Positions 7,450 through 18,900 of a stretch of 64,000 nt of DNA are shown in pieces. The stretch is taken from contig JAVEDE010000023.1 of assembly GCA_030841105.1 (NCBI GenBank), positions 19,252 to 83,251 of the forward strand. The letters run 5' to 3'. The notes under the pieces are model-generated. The model was not told where the DNA came from, did not search any database, and saw nothing but the letters and a program-made list of their open reading frames with translations. The position numbers were made by a program, and so were the translations under genes. Every line of letters begins with the position of its first letter. The stretch's first letter is position 1. The stretch comes from Pyrinomonadaceae bacterium (GTDB lineage Bacteria > Acidobacteriota > Blastocatellia > Pyrinomonadales > Pyrinomonadaceae).

Positions 7450-7989
7450 TCACTTCTTTGCGGCTTGCGCCAACCCGGCGGCCGTGGACTGATGGATGGC
7501 GGCGAGGGCGACGATGCGGCGCAAACGATCCTTGAGAGACTCGGCCGCCTGTCGCACCCTGACCTCGTTTCGCAAAGACAACTGGCGGAAGAGTTCCGCG
7601 TCGAGTCCGGTGCGCGCCTGCGCGGTGTCGAGTGCGCTCGCGTTGGCGGCGGCGATTACTTCGTCGAGCACTTCGAGCGCGAGTTGCTCGTCGAGCGGGG
7701 CGATGAGCGTCGCCAGTTTGGAGAGGCTGGAGAGGACTGGATCGAACTCGCGGTTCGAGGGCACGACAGAGGCGGGGATGCCCGCAGGCGGCGTGCCCGG
7801 CGTCAGGTCGGCGCGCTTGAGTTGGCTGACGGCCTTGCGGGCTAAGAGGCCGACGCACCTGTTGCTTTGCGGCGCGTCGGGCGATTCGTTATACTCGACG
7901 GACTTCGCTTCGCGTGCGAGAGCGCGAATAAAGGGCTGCGGACAAACAAGGGCGCGGGCGTCTGACTCAAACGGCGTCCGGGCACGCAT
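7450..7989 (-). pseudogene. probable C-terminal fragment of a larger exported/structural protein
   Basis: A 179-codon reading frame opposite to its neighbours. Its last ~110 residues (DPVLSSLSKLATLIAPLDEQ, LALEVLDEVIAAANAS, LKDRLRRIVALAAIH) look like true helical protein. From memory they resemble the C-terminal end of much longer uncharacterised proteins in Blastocatellia-type genomes. The first ~60 residues are less protein-like, and no further matching sequence lies upstream before the divergent HtrA gene. I therefore call it a truncated remnant, though a short functional protein is possible. The homology to a longer family is recollection, not computed. Confidence 0.5.
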
Positions 7990-8043
7990 GAGGCACGGGC
8001 GGCCGTCATGTTTTCAAGAGCGGTAGAAGGCGGTAAAAGTTCT

Positions 8044-9681
8044 ATGTATCAACTTCCCCAAGGCCAAACGAATGAGGCGGAGCGGGCGATCCTGCGTCGC
8101 CTGCGGGTGTGGATCGCGGCGCTCGGGCTGGCGTGTCTGGTGGTCGGCGTCGGCGTCGGGGCGATGCTCGCGGGGCGACCCGCCGTGGCACAGAACGATT
8201 CGCAACGCGCGGCGGCCAACGCGCGCGCGCCCGAAGCCCTCTCCGCGTCCTTCGCCGAAATCGCGCAGCGCGTCGAACCGGCCGTCGTCAACATTGATAC
8301 CGTCTCTGCTACGCCGCAGGTGACCGAGCGCGGCGCGGGCAACAGCCCCGGCACGGGGAGCGGCAACAGCAACAGCGACAGCGACGACGATTCGGACGAC
8401 AAGGACGGCGGGGGCGACAACCCCTTGATGGAGATGTTTCGCCGCCAGCTACCGCAGCGGCCTTCGCGCGGCGTCGGCAGCGGCTTCATCGTCGATCCGA
8501 AGGGCTACATCCTGACGAACCAGCACGTCGTCGAAGGCGCGACGCGCATCACCGTGCGCTTGCAGTCGGGCGAACTGATGCGCGGCCGCGTCGTCGGCGA
8601 AGACGACGAGACGGACATCGCGGTCGTCAAAGTCGAACCGCTGCGCGACCTGCCGACGGTCAAACTCGGCAACTCCGACGAGGCGCAGGTGGGCGACTGG
8701 GTGCTCGCCGTCGGCTCGCCCTTCGGCCTCGACCAGACCGTCACCGCCGGGATCATCTCGACGCGCGAACGCACGACGCCCGTCTCTTCCAGCTTCCAGC
8801 GTTTCTTACAGACCGACGCCGCCATCAACCGTGGCAACTCCGGCGGGCCGCTCGTCAACATGCGCGGCGAAGTGATCGGCATTAACTCGCAGATCGCCAC
8901 CTCGACCGGCGACTACAACGGTATCGGCTTCGCCCTGCCGTCGAACGAAGCCAGCTTCGTCTATCGCCAACTCGTCGCGGGCGGTCGCGTCAAGCGCGGC
9001 TACCTCGGCGTGCTGCTCGACTCGGTGAAGGCCGAGTTCGCGCGCGTCTACGGTTTGAAGGATGCCAAGGGCGCGATCATCACGGACGTGCGCGAAGGCC
9101 CGGCGCGCACCGCCGGGATTCAGGTCAACGACATCATCGTCGAGTTCAACGCGAAGCCGGTCTCAAACTCGCAGGACTTGATCAACAAGGTGGCGAGCAC
9201 GCCTGTCGGCGAAACCGTGCAACTCACTTTCCTGCGCGACGTGAACGGCCAACTCGAACGGCGCACCGTCGGCGTCTCGGTCGGCGAACGCCCGCCGCGC
9301 GGCGCGGGCGAGGCGACGCCGACGCTGAACGCGACGACGCCCTCGCTGCCGAAATTGAACTCAGACAAGCCGAGCAGCGACCGCCCGACCCTCGGTTTGA
9401 CGCTCAGCGAACTGACGCCGCAACTCGCCAACGAGCGCAACCTCAAGGGCGTGCGCGGCCTCTTGGTGCGCGACGTGGATCAGAGCGGGCTGGCCTACGA
9501 GGCACAGATCGGCGAGAACATGGTCATCCAGCGCGTCAACCGCATCCCGGTCAACACGCTGGCCGAGTTCGAGCGCGTCATCAACGATCTCAAGGTCGGC
9601 GATGCGGTCGTGATGAACGTCACGTACCTCGACCGCCGCAATCTCATCACACAGACGATCATCCAGTTCACATACCAGTGA
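8044..9681 (+). CDS. htrA: HtrA/DegP-type periplasmic serine protease with two PDZ domains
   Basis: 545 residues. There is one N-terminal membrane helix (about 22-44), an acidic Ser/Asp-rich low-complexity linker (about 95-125), and a trypsin-like protease domain with triad H161 (TNQHVV), D191 (ETDIAVVKVE) and S266 (GNSGGPL). Two PDZ domains follow (about 325-420 and 455-540), the first with GYLGVLLD. HtrA enzymes degrade or refold damaged envelope proteins. An ATG at 8008 would add 12 residues; I prefer 8044. The TGA stop at 9679 is the first part of a heptad repeat. It is divergent from the fragment at 7450-7989. Confidence 0.93.
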   Translation: MYQLPQGQTNEAERAILRRLRVWIAALGLACLVVGVGVGAMLAGRPAVAQNDSQRAAANARAPEALSASFAEIAQRVEPAVVNIDTVSATPQVTERGAGNSPGTGSGNSNSDSDDDSDDKDGGGDNPLMEMFRRQLPQRPSRGVGSGFIVDPKGYILTNQHVVEGATRITVRLQSGELMRGRVVGEDDETDIAVVKVEPLRDLPTVKLGNSDEAQVGDWVLAVGSPFGLDQTVTAGIISTRERTTPVSSSFQRFLQTDAAINRGNSGGPLVNMRGEVIGINSQIATSTGDYNGIGFALPSNEASFVYRQLVAGGRVKRGYLGVLLDSVKAEFARVYGLKDAKGAIITDVREGPARTAGIQVNDIIVEFNAKPVSNSQDLINKVASTPVGETVQLTFLRDVNGQLERRTVGVSVGERPPRGAGEATPTLNATTPSLPKLNSDKPSSDRPTLGLTLSELTPQLANERNLKGVRGLLVRDVDQSGLAYEAQIGENMVIQRVNRIPVNTLAEFERVINDLKVGDAVVMNVTYLDRRNLITQTIIQFTYQ

Positions 9682-9756
9682 CAAGTGACGAGTGACGAGT
9701 GACAAGTTTTCAGACTTGTTTTCAACTCGTCACTCGTCACTCGTCACTCGTCACTT
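9679..9756. repeat. heptad-repeat hairpin beginning at the htrA stop codon
   Basis: Four GTGACRA heptads from 9678 are answered by four complementary GTCACTC heptads (about 9727-9755). The htrA stop TGA is part of the first heptad. Confidence 0.85.
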
Positions 9757-9761
9757 AACTT

Positions 9762-11360
9762 ATGGCACAGGCGAAAAAAGCGTTAAGCCGGACGACGAAA
9801 AAGAGCGCGCGCGCCGGAGCGGCGACGGGCGGTAACGGCACGAAGGGCGGCGCGCGGGCGGCGTCCAAGACTTACAGCAACTATATCGGCGGCGAGTGGG
9901 TGGCGGCCGCGGGCGGCGAGTATTTCGAGAACGTCAACCCGGCCGACACGCGCGACGTTGTGGGTCGCTTCCCCGTCTCGACGGCAGAGGATGTGGAGCG
10001 CGCCGTGGCGGCCGCGAAAGCGGCGGCGGAAGGCTGGCGTCGGATGCCCGCGCCGCGCCGCGCGGAGATACTCTTCCGCCTCGGCAACATCCTGATCCGC
10101 GACAAGGATTCCCACTCGGCCGACATGACGCGCGAGATGGGCAAGGTCTTGAAGGAGACCGGCGGCGACGTGCAGGAGGCGATTGACTGCACCTTCTACA
10201 CGGCGGGCGAAGGCCGTCGCCTGCACGGCTACACGACGCCCGCCGAGATGCCCGACAAGTTCGCCATGTGCGTGCGCCAGCCCGTCGGCCTGTGCGGTTT
10301 GATCACGCCTTGGAATTTCCCGATGGCGATCCCTTCTTGGAAACTGATCCCCGCGCTCGTCTGCGGCAACACCGTCGTCATCAAGCCCGCCGAAGACACG
10401 CCGCTCTCGACTTACAACTTAATCAAGGCGTGCGAAGAAGCGGGCGTGCCCAAAGGCGTCGTCAACATGGTGACGGGCTACGGCGCAGCGGCGGGCAAGC
10501 CTTTGACCGAACACCGCGACGTGCGTTTGATCTCGTTCACGGGTTCGACCGAGACGGGGCGGCTCATTGCAGGCGCGTGCGCCGACCGCAACGCCATCTG
10601 CTCGCTCGAACTCGGCGGCAAGAACGTCATCATCGTGATGGACGACGCCGACGTTGACCTCGCCGTAGAGGGCACGGTGTGGGGCGCGTTCGGCACTTCG
10701 GGTCAACGCTGCACGGCTTCGTCGCGCATCGTCGTCCACAAGAAGGTCTATAAGAAGTTCACGCAGAAGTTGGTCGAGCGCGCCGCGAACTTGCGCGTCG
10801 GCGACGGCGCGAACGCCAACACCGACATGGGGCCGGTCATCAATGCCGCTGCCGTGCACAAAATTCTCGGCTACATCGAGGTCGGCGAGAAAGAGGACGG
10901 CGCGAAATTGGCGACGGGCGGCAAGCGTCTTGAGACGGGCGCGCACGCGCACGGATATTTCATCGAGCCGACCGTGTTCACCGACGTCGCGCCCGACATG
11001 CGCATCGCGCAGGAAGAGATTTTCGGTCCGGTCACTGCCGTCATCCCGACGAACAATCTGGAGGAGGCCGTCGAGATCGCCAACGGCGTGCGCTATGGTT
11101 TGTCGGCCGCCATCTACACGCAGGACGTGAACCGCGCGTTCCACGCGATGAACGACATGTACACGGGCATCTTCTACGTCAACTCTTCGACCATCGGCGC
11201 GGAAGTCCACCTGCCCTTCGGCGGCACGAAGGCCACCGGCAACGGCCACCGCGAGGCGGGCACGCAAGTGCTGGACATCTTCACCGAATGGAAGTCCGTC
11301 TACGTTGACTACAGCGGCAAGTTGCAGCGCGCGCAGATTGACGAAGTTAAGTTCGAGTAA
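9762..11360 (+). CDS. NAD(P)-dependent aldehyde dehydrogenase
   Basis: 532 residues. An Ala/Lys/Arg-rich N-terminal extension (about 1-37) precedes a complete ALDH fold. Motifs visible are [14 protein letters not shown] (cofactor and substrate site), [16 protein letters not shown] with the general-base Glu, and GQRCTASSR with the catalytic Cys. IFGPV and an [16 protein letters not shown]-terminal motif follow. The closest groups by eye are semialdehyde dehydrogenases (ketoglutarate- or succinate-semialdehyde type); the exact substrate is uncertain. The basic N-terminal tail is unusual for a cytosolic ALDH. It starts just after a heptad-repeat hairpin, and another follows it. Confidence 0.9.
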   Translation: MAQAKKALSRTTKKSARAGAATGGNGTKGGARAASKTYSNYIGGEWVAAAGGEYFENVNPADTRDVVGRFPVSTAEDVERAVAAAKAAAEGWRRMPAPRRAEILFRLGNILIRDKDSHSADMTREMGKVLKETGGDVQEAIDCTFYTAGEGRRLHGYTTPAEMPDKFAMCVRQPVGLCGLITPWNFPMAIPSWKLIPALVCGNTVVIKPAEDTPLSTYNLIKACEEAGVPKGVVNMVTGYGAAAGKPLTEHRDVRLISFTGSTETGRLIAGACADRNAICSLELGGKNVIIVMDDADVDLAVEGTVWGAFGTSGQRCTASSRIVVHKKVYKKFTQKLVERAANLRVGDGANANTDMGPVINAAAVHKILGYIEVGEKEDGAKLATGGKRLETGAHAHGYFIEPTVFTDVAPDMRIAQEEIFGPVTAVIPTNNLEEAVEIANGVRYGLSAAIYTQDVNRAFHAMNDMYTGIFYVNSSTIGAEVHLPFGGTKATGNGHREAGTQVLDIFTEWKSVYVDYSGKLQRAQIDEVKFE

Positions 11361-11370
11361 AGCAGGGTTG

Positions 11371-11443
11371 GTAAATCGTGAATCGTCAATCGTAAATAGA
11401 GTAAAGACGGTTTCTTCTATTCACGATTCACGACTCACGACTC
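11371..11443. repeat. heptad-repeat hairpin abutting a start codon
   Basis: CGTGAAT/CGTCAAT/CGTAAAT heptads (11371-11400) face complementary CACGATT/CACGACT heptads (11416-11443). The last base of the right arm is directly followed by the ATG of the next gene. Confidence 0.85.
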
Positions 11444-11908
11444 ATGTTATTGCAAGAGCCTTACGAGCCGCGTCCCATTCGTTTCCTCGAAGAGTGGACG
11501 ATTGACGGCTGGCGTTTGAAAGTTTACGGCATCAGTTATCGGCGGGCGCGACCGCGCGCGGAGTTAATAGAGATGGCGGGGCGTGTGGCGCGCGAGTCGC
11601 TGCCCCCGGCGCGCGTGGGCGGAAACTACGGCGTCGGCTACGTGGGCGTGCACGACGGGCGCGGCGCGAATTTCATCTTTGTTGACTGGTGGGCTGACGA
11701 GAACGAGTTGCATCATCGCGTCTACGCCGCGCCGTCCGACGAGTTAAAAGATTTACCTGAGATCACGGCGACGGGTTTGTCCGTCTGCGTCTGGGATTTG
11801 CGCGTGCAATGTTTCGAGCGCGTGGCGTGGCTCGAAGCGGTGCTCACGAATCCGCGCGGGGCTGATCTGGAAGATTACCTCGGCCGCCGTTTGAATGAAG
11901 ATGCATGA
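11444..11908 (+). CDS. uncharacterised 154-residue cytosolic protein
   Basis: No signal peptide or membrane segment. Mixed alpha/beta composition with recognisable strands (RFLEEWTIDGWRLKVYGI, FIFVDWWADENELHHRVY, VCVWDLRVQCFERVAWL). It resembles conserved bacterial hypotheticals but I cannot name a family. The ATG lies immediately at the end of a heptad-repeat arm, with no Shine-Dalgarno visible. It is followed, after about 115 bp, by alanine dehydrogenase. Function unknown. Confidence 0.7.
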   Translation: MLLQEPYEPRPIRFLEEWTIDGWRLKVYGISYRRARPRAELIEMAGRVARESLPPARVGGNYGVGYVGVHDGRGANFIFVDWWADENELHHRVYAAPSDELKDLPEITATGLSVCVWDLRVQCFERVAWLEAVLTNPRGADLEDYLGRRLNEDA

Positions 11909-12024
11909 GCCGGAATGATGTTCGCAGTCGGTCGCCGTCCGGCGAAGTCGAACGTGAGGACAGTTGTATTCGCGTCCTTGATTTTCACCCCGACCTAATT
12001 TTCTAACGATTGGAGAAAAGCAAA

Positions 12025-13161
<1,137 letters not shown>

Positions 13162-13242
13162 ACGCGCCGCGCGCCGATAGTGCGTGCTCGCGCACTCTTG
13201 AAGTTCGTGTGCGCTTGCAGCGTCGCCGGTTGGAACAAACGA

Positions 13243-13276
13243 AAGAGGCCGTCCTGTTGTCGCAGGGCGGCCTCTT
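13243..13276 (+). terminator. terminator-like hairpin after ald
   Basis: AAGAGGCCGTCCTG pairs with CAGGGCGGCCTCTT (one G-T wobble) across a 6-nt loop, followed by a short T-containing stretch. It is about 80 bp downstream of the ald stop. Confidence 0.5.
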
Positions 13277-13407
13277 CGTCGTTTCCGAAGAAGGGAGAGC
13301 TACAGTTTGGTGTAGGTCAACGTCAGAACGACTAGGCTGAGAACGACGAGACACGACCCGGCGGTCGCGCGGGACAAATTGGTGAGCGGTGCGTTGAAAA
13401 ATTCAAT

Positions 13408-13848
13408 TCAGTGATTCGCCGCGAGGAGGCGCGCGAGGCAGCCTGTGAAATCTTCCGGGCGCACGGGCTTGGTGAGATGCGCGTCGGCGTAGGCGCTGGT
13501 TTCGGGCGCGGCGGCGTTCGCTTCGAGTCCGCTCAGGAGCAGGACGGGGACGCGCGCGAGTTCGGGGCGCGCGCGCAGGTAGCGGCAGAGTTCGTGCCCG
13601 TTCAGGTGCGGCATCAAAGCGTCCGTCACGACGGCATCAACTTTTGAAGACAACGCGGCCTTGATCGCTTCGAGTCCGTTCGCGGCGCAGATCACGTTGT
13701 AGCCCGCGCGGCGCAGGATGACTTCGAGGTAGCGGCGCACCGCCGCGTCGTCTTCCGCAAGCAGGACGGTCGGGCGTGCGGGGAGCGTGGGCGGCGGAGT
13801 GTTTTCGGGGGCGACGCGTGGGTCGAGAACTGTCTCAGGCATGCTCAT
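13408..13848 (-). CDS. stand-alone response regulator receiver protein
   Basis: 146 residues: a Pro-rich N-terminal tail (1-25) and one CheY-like receiver domain. The acidic pocket is E32-D33-D34, the phospho-acceptor D76 (VVTDALMP), the switch Ser is S106 (LLLSG), and the conserved Lys is K127 (LTKP). There is no output domain and no histidine kinase nearby, so it would act by protein-protein contact or in a phosphorelay. It is convergent with ald. Confidence 0.9.
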   Translation of the reverse strand: MSMPETVLDPRVAPENTPPPTLPARPTVLLAEDDAAVRRYLEVILRRAGYNVICAANGLEAIKAALSSKVDAVVTDALMPHLNGHELCRYLRARPELARVPVLLLSGLEANAAAPETSAYADAHLTKPVRPEDFTGCLARLLAANH

Positions 13849-14271
13849 TGTTTAAGTGCGAGTCCCTTATGATGACGGCGCGGCCGCTTCAATTGAGGCG
13901 GCGGCTCTGAAAATTTAGTGGCAAGTTGTGTGCCCGCGCGCGTCGCTCTCCGAAGTCGGGGCGACGTGCGCGCGAGGCCGCTTCGTGCGAAGCGCGCAAG
14001 TTCGGGCGAATAGAAGGCTTGCCGTAAAATCTTGAAGCGGCGGGTGAGAGGGTGGGTAACTTAAGCCGGTCGAAACACGCGCGGGGCACATGCGCGGGGC
14101 GGTCAACACAAATCATTTTGGCAAAACGTGCGGTCAGATTGCCGCAGAGCGTTGCGGCTTTTTGACGCAACGGCGAGTTGAATCCGCCGCCGCGATAGAC
14201 GATACTGTTCGTTTGATCAGGGTCGCAAATTCCGGCCTGTCAGTCCCGACTAGAGAGTAGTTGATTTTCAG
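13849..14271. other. 423-bp intergenic region, no gene supported
   Basis: Lies between the divergent receiver gene and the DUF512 gene. Short minus-strand frames (about 13889-14170) are Arg-rich, lack a ribosome binding site and look like noise. I see no repeat or RNA gene. It presumably carries promoters for both flanking genes. Confidence 0.4.
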
Positions 14272-15615
14272 ATGTACGAATTCGCCGTCACACCAGCCAT
14301 CACGCAGATTCGCCGACGCGGCGTCGAAGTCTCGGAGGTCGCGCCCGCGAGCCTCGCCGCCGAGTTGGAACTCGAAGCGGGCGACCGGATACTTCGCGTC
14401 AACGGCCGCGCCGTGCGCGACTACCTCGACTTTCGTTTCCAGACGGGCGGCGAGACCGAACTGACGCTCGACGTGTTGAAGAAGAGCGGCGAGGAGTGGG
14501 AACTTGAGATCGAGCGCGGCGAGGGCGAGGATTTCGGGTTGCAGTTCGAGAACATCGTGCCGCGCCAGTGCGCCAACGAGTGCCTCTTCTGCTTCTGCCA
14601 CGGCAACCCGCCCGACGCGCGCCCCGCACTCTCCTTCCGCGATGAAGATGTGCGCCTCTCCTTTCTCTACGGCAACTACACGACGCTCACCTCCATAACC
14701 GAGGCTGAGATGCGGCGCGTCATCGAACAACGTCTCACGCCGCAGTACGTCTCCGTCCACGCAACCGATCTCAAAGTGCGCGCCTACCTGCTCGGCGTTG
14801 ACGAAAAGCGCGCCGACATCCGGCAGAAGCTCAGGCGCATGCTCGATGCCGGGATCGAGATTCACGCGCAGGTCGTCTTGTGCCCGGAGATTAACGACGG
14901 CGAGATTCTGGAACGCACCGTCCGCGATCTGTCGGCCGACCACCCGCTCGTGCGCAGCGTCGCCATCGTGCCGCTCGGCCTGACGCGCTACAACACCGAC
15001 GCGCGTTTGACGCCCGTCACGCCGGAGTTCTGCCGCCGGACGATCCGGCAGGTGAAAGAGTTGCAGCGCGAGCTACACGCGCGGCTCGGCACAAACTTCG
15101 CCTTTCTCGGCGACGAGTTTTACCTGCGCGCGGGACTCGACGTGCCCTCGCGTGGACACTACGGCGACTACCCGCAGATCGAAGACGGCGTCGGGATGGT
15201 GCGCTCGTTCTACGAAGACTTCCGCCGCCTCGAACGCAAACTCGCGCGACGGCCGCCCGCCGCGCCCGCTAGCGTTGACGGCACGATCCTGACCGGGAAA
15301 CTCTTCGCGCCCGTCCTCTCGGATTTGATCGCGCGTCTGAACGAACGCTTCGGCACGCGGCTGCGCGTCGCCGCAGTCGAGAACGATTACTTCGGCCCCG
15401 ACATCGTTGTCGCCGGGTTGATGACGGGGCGCGACGTGCTCGCCGCGCGCGACAAGATCGAGGGCAGCTTCGTCGTCCTGCCGAGCGTGGCCTTCAAGAG
15501 CGATGAACCCATCATGCTCGACGGCACGACGCACGAAGAGTTGCAGCGGCAACTCGGCCTCCCGTTACACGCTCTCGATTTCGACGGGTTCGCTGCGCTG
15601 TTGCAACAAGCCTGA
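14272..15615 (+). CDS. PDZ plus radical-SAM-like DUF512 protein
   Basis: 447 residues. The N-terminal ~75 residues form a PDZ-like domain (ELELEAGDRILRVNGRAVRDY). A cysteine cluster follows at C100, C104, C107 and C109 (RQCANECLFCFCHGN), matching the CX3CX2C iron-sulfur pattern of radical SAM enzymes. The middle contains LYGNYTTLT and YVSVHATDLKVRAYLLG, and the C-terminal half is DUF512, ending in LPSVAFKSDEPIMLDG. The architecture matches the DUF512/TIGR03279-type oxidoreductases best known from cyanobacteria and clostridia. No substrate is established. It is a single-gene unit. Confidence 0.85.
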   Translation: MYEFAVTPAITQIRRRGVEVSEVAPASLAAELELEAGDRILRVNGRAVRDYLDFRFQTGGETELTLDVLKKSGEEWELEIERGEGEDFGLQFENIVPRQCANECLFCFCHGNPPDARPALSFRDEDVRLSFLYGNYTTLTSITEAEMRRVIEQRLTPQYVSVHATDLKVRAYLLGVDEKRADIRQKLRRMLDAGIEIHAQVVLCPEINDGEILERTVRDLSADHPLVRSVAIVPLGLTRYNTDARLTPVTPEFCRRTIRQVKELQRELHARLGTNFAFLGDEFYLRAGLDVPSRGHYGDYPQIEDGVGMVRSFYEDFRRLERKLARRPPAAPASVDGTILTGKLFAPVLSDLIARLNERFGTRLRVAAVENDYFGPDIVVAGLMTGRDVLAARDKIEGSFVVLPSVAFKSDEPIMLDGTTHEELQRQLGLPLHALDFDGFAALLQQA

Positions 15616-15714
15616 GCGCCGCCAACGAGGACGAAGCGGAGAGTCCTCCAATGGGCTGCGACGGACGGCCGATCCGCCCCTTACCTCCTCTGATTGCTAT
15701 GGCTTACGAGCTCC

Positions 15715-15738
15715 GTTAATCCGAATTTTCGGATTAAC
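15715..15738. promoter_or_regulatory. perfect palindrome, candidate activator site
   Basis: GTTAATCCGAA and its exact complement TTCGGATTAAC flank a 2-nt centre. It lies about 92 bp upstream of the sigma-54 -24 element, a usual distance for an enhancer-binding-protein site. A bound regulator is inference. Confidence 0.5.
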
Positions 15739-15828
15739 TATCCAAGTTTCAGAAGAAGGCGGCGTCCGGCTTCCCCTCGCCATAAGGAAAACCCCTAGTT
15801 TTAGAAATTTTTAGCCCGTCACCTAAAG

Positions 15829-15844
15829 CGGCACACTGTTTGCA
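15829..15844 (+). promoter_or_regulatory. sigma-54 -24/-12 promoter match
   Basis: CGGCACACTGTTTGCA matches the consensus TGGCACRNNNNTTGCW at every specified position except the first. The invariant GG (15830-15831) and GC (15842-15843) are separated by exactly 10 bp. A start near 15855 would give an untranslated leader of about 140 nt before the receptor ATG. Confidence 0.6.
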
Positions 15845-15998
15845 ACTTTCCGGCAGCAGGTTTACAAACCGCGATCCTGTTCATCTTGCTCTTGCAAGAA
15901 TCGCACCCCAACTTTTAACGCATCCCGCTATCAGTTGCTACCCTCTTTTAGGTCGTGAGGTAGCTAGGGACGCGCCTTTGAATTTAAGGAGCCCACGT

Positions 15999-18900
15999 AT
16001 GAAGAGATTTGTTGCGGCCTTGATAGCAGTGTGTCTGCTGGCGGCGTCCGCATTCGCCCAAACCTCGACCGGTCGTTTGATCGGGACGGTTTCCAGCCCT
16101 GACGGCGTGCTGCCGGGCGCGACCGTCGTTGTGAAAAACAATCAGACGGAGAAAGAACAGACGATCACCGCCAACGATGACGGCACGTTCACCCTCCCCC
16201 AACTCGATGTCGGCACTTATACGGTGACGATTACGGCGACGGGCTTCAAAACTTACGTCGCCACCGATCTGAAAATTGACGTTGGCCGCGAGTATTCCTT
16301 GAACCCGACGCTCGAAGTGGGCGGCGTCACCGAGACCGTGACCGTCACGGCCGGCGCGGACATTATCAATTCCACTTCCGCCTCGATCAGCAACACGGTC
16401 AGTCCGAAACAAATTCTGAACCTGCCCTTGAACGGGCGCAATCCGCTCGACCTCGTCAGGTTGCAAGCCGGAACGCAGAGCAACAATTTCCAGGCGACCA
16501 CGATTAACGGGATGCGCACGACCTTCACGAACATCACCCGTGACGGCATCAACATTCAGGACGCTTTCATCCGCACCAATGCGACGGATTTCGCGCCCGG
16601 CCGCCCCTCGGTTGACGACACGGGCGAGTTCACGCTTTCTGCCGCCAACTCCGATGCCGACTCCGGTTACGGCGGCGCGCAGGTGCGACTCGTGACCCCG
16701 CGCGGCGAATCCAGTTTCCACGGCGCGCTGTTCGCCTACAATCGTAATTCGCATTTCGCCGCGAACAACTTCTTCAACAACCGCGCCGGCAACTTCGCCG
16801 CGACCGACGCCGCGGTGCTGCAAGGCCGCGCGGTGGCGGGCGCTCCGCGCATCCCGCGTCCTTTCCGCAATCGCAACCAGTTCGGCGGAAAAATCGGCGG
16901 CCCCCTCTGGCTGCCGCACTTCGGCGAAGGTGGGCCGGTGGCGATTAAGGACAAGGCTTTCTTCTTCTTTAACTATGAACGCCTGATCGACCCCGTCTCG
17001 GCTCTCGCCACGCGCACGATCTTGACGCCGACGGCGCGCGCCGGGACGTTCCAGTTCAACCGCACGACGGCCGGCGCCGCGAACGCCATCTGCCCTTCGG
17101 GCGCGGTCGGTTCGGTCTGCTCCGTTCCGAACATTCTTACTTTCCAGAACTTGGCGGGTGTGCCCTCGACCATTGATCCTGTTACCCAGAGCCGTATCCT
17201 GAACGGGCTTCCGGCCGTCGGCAACCGCACGGACATCGGCGACCAGTTGAACACGACGGGCTTCGCCATCAACCGCGGCTCGAATCAGGAACGCAGCATT
17301 TACACCACGCGTTTCGACGTGGACATCAACGCGAACCATTCGGTCAGCGCCGTGTACAGCTACAACAACGAGCTGAACCTGCGCCCCGACGTTGACACGA
17401 ACGGTTTCGATGTCACCCCGGCCGTGGATCAGACCTCGACGAACAGAACGCTCGCGCTGGCCTACCGCAGTACGCTAACGTCGAACTTCATCAACGAAGT
17501 GCGCGGCGGCTATTTGAAGAGTCTCGTGCCGTTCAATCGCAACATCGAGCGCCCGGGCTTCTTTATCACGCCCACGCTCATCACTTCGCCGGAAACCCAG
17601 TTCCTCGATCAGGGACGCCAAACGGCCAGCTATAACATTCAGGACAACGCCGACCTGATCGTCGGCAGCCACTCGCTGCGCTTCGGCGGCATCTTCCAGT
17701 TCTTCCAGGTTGATTCCTATAACGACGCGTCGATCCTGCCGGTCTACACGCTCGGCATCGGCAACGGCACGCCGCAGTTTACGGCGGCTAACTTCACGTC
17801 GGTGGGCGGCATCAGCAATGCCCAGCTCGGCACGGCCAACGGCCTGCTCGCGCTCCTCGGCGGCATCGTCAACGGCGGCTCGCAGCAGTTCAACACCGTG
17901 AGCCGCACCTCGGGCTTCAGCCCGACGCGCCTGTTCCAGCCCTTCCGCTACGAGAACTATTCGCTCTACGTGCAGGATCGCTGGCGCGTGCGGCCGGAAC
18001 TGACCCTGACGTTCGGCCTGCGCTACGAGTTGTTCCCCGCGCTCAGGTTGGACAACGGGCTGGCGCTCGAACCGGTCATCCCCGAAGGCACCGACCCGGT
18101 TCAGGCCATCCTCAACCCGCTCGGAACCTACAACTTCATCGGCACCAACTCCGGTCGCGAGAACGCCTACTACAAGACGGACAAGAACAACTTCGCGCCG
18201 TCCGTCGGTTTCGCCTACTCGCCGCAATTCAAGAACAAGGTTCTCGGCGCGTTCTTCGGCGAGGCCGGTCGCACGGTCATCCGCGGCGGTTTCAGCTCCG
18301 TCTACGGTAACGACTCCATCGTCACCTCGATCAACAACGCCGCCGCCGGCAACGTCGGCATCGGCCGCACCGGCTCGAACGCTCTCAACGGCAACTCGAC
18401 GACGCTCAACGACCGTCTTTCGGGCACGTTGACGCCGATCACTCCGCCGCCGTTCATCACCCCGCCGCGCACGTTCCTGCAGAACAACGCGCCGGCCGTG
18501 GGCGGCAACTTCGGCACGGTCTTCGCCGTCAATCCGAACATTCAAGTGCCGCGCGTCGATCAGTACAGCATCGGCATCCAGCGCGAGCTGGGCTTCCAGA
18601 CCGCGCTCGAAATTCGCTACGTCGGCACGCGCAGCAACAATCTGGCGCGCAGCATTGACTACAACCAGATCGACATCTTCAACAACGGATTCCTCGCCGA
18701 CTTCGAGCGTGCGCGCGCGAATCTGGCGCTGACCAACAACGCTTTCTGCACGTCCGCCGGTTGCCAGGCGCTCACGATTTTCAGGGCTGCGGGCGCGGGC
18801 GTGACGCCGGGCGTCGGGCGTCTCATCATCGGAACGGGTGGCCTCTCCGCCGCCACGTTCACCAGCAACCTGACCAACGGCACGCCCGCCGATCTGGCGC

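Larger units (their letters stand above)
15616..15998 (+). promoter_or_regulatory. 383-bp upstream region of the Oar-like receptor
   Basis: AT-richer than its surroundings and holding no gene. It contains a perfect palindrome (15715-15738), a strong sigma-54 promoter match (15829-15844), an inferred leader of about 140 nt and a TAAGGAG ribosome binding site at 15985-15991. Confidence 0.6.

Noticed and set aside
6538..7845. A 435-codon frame in another phase of the EamA transporter gene
   Set aside because: Arg/His-rich shadow of a gene with ten clear membrane helices.
13889..14170. A 93-codon minus-strand frame
   Set aside because: Arg-rich, no start signal, in an intergenic gap; treated as noise.
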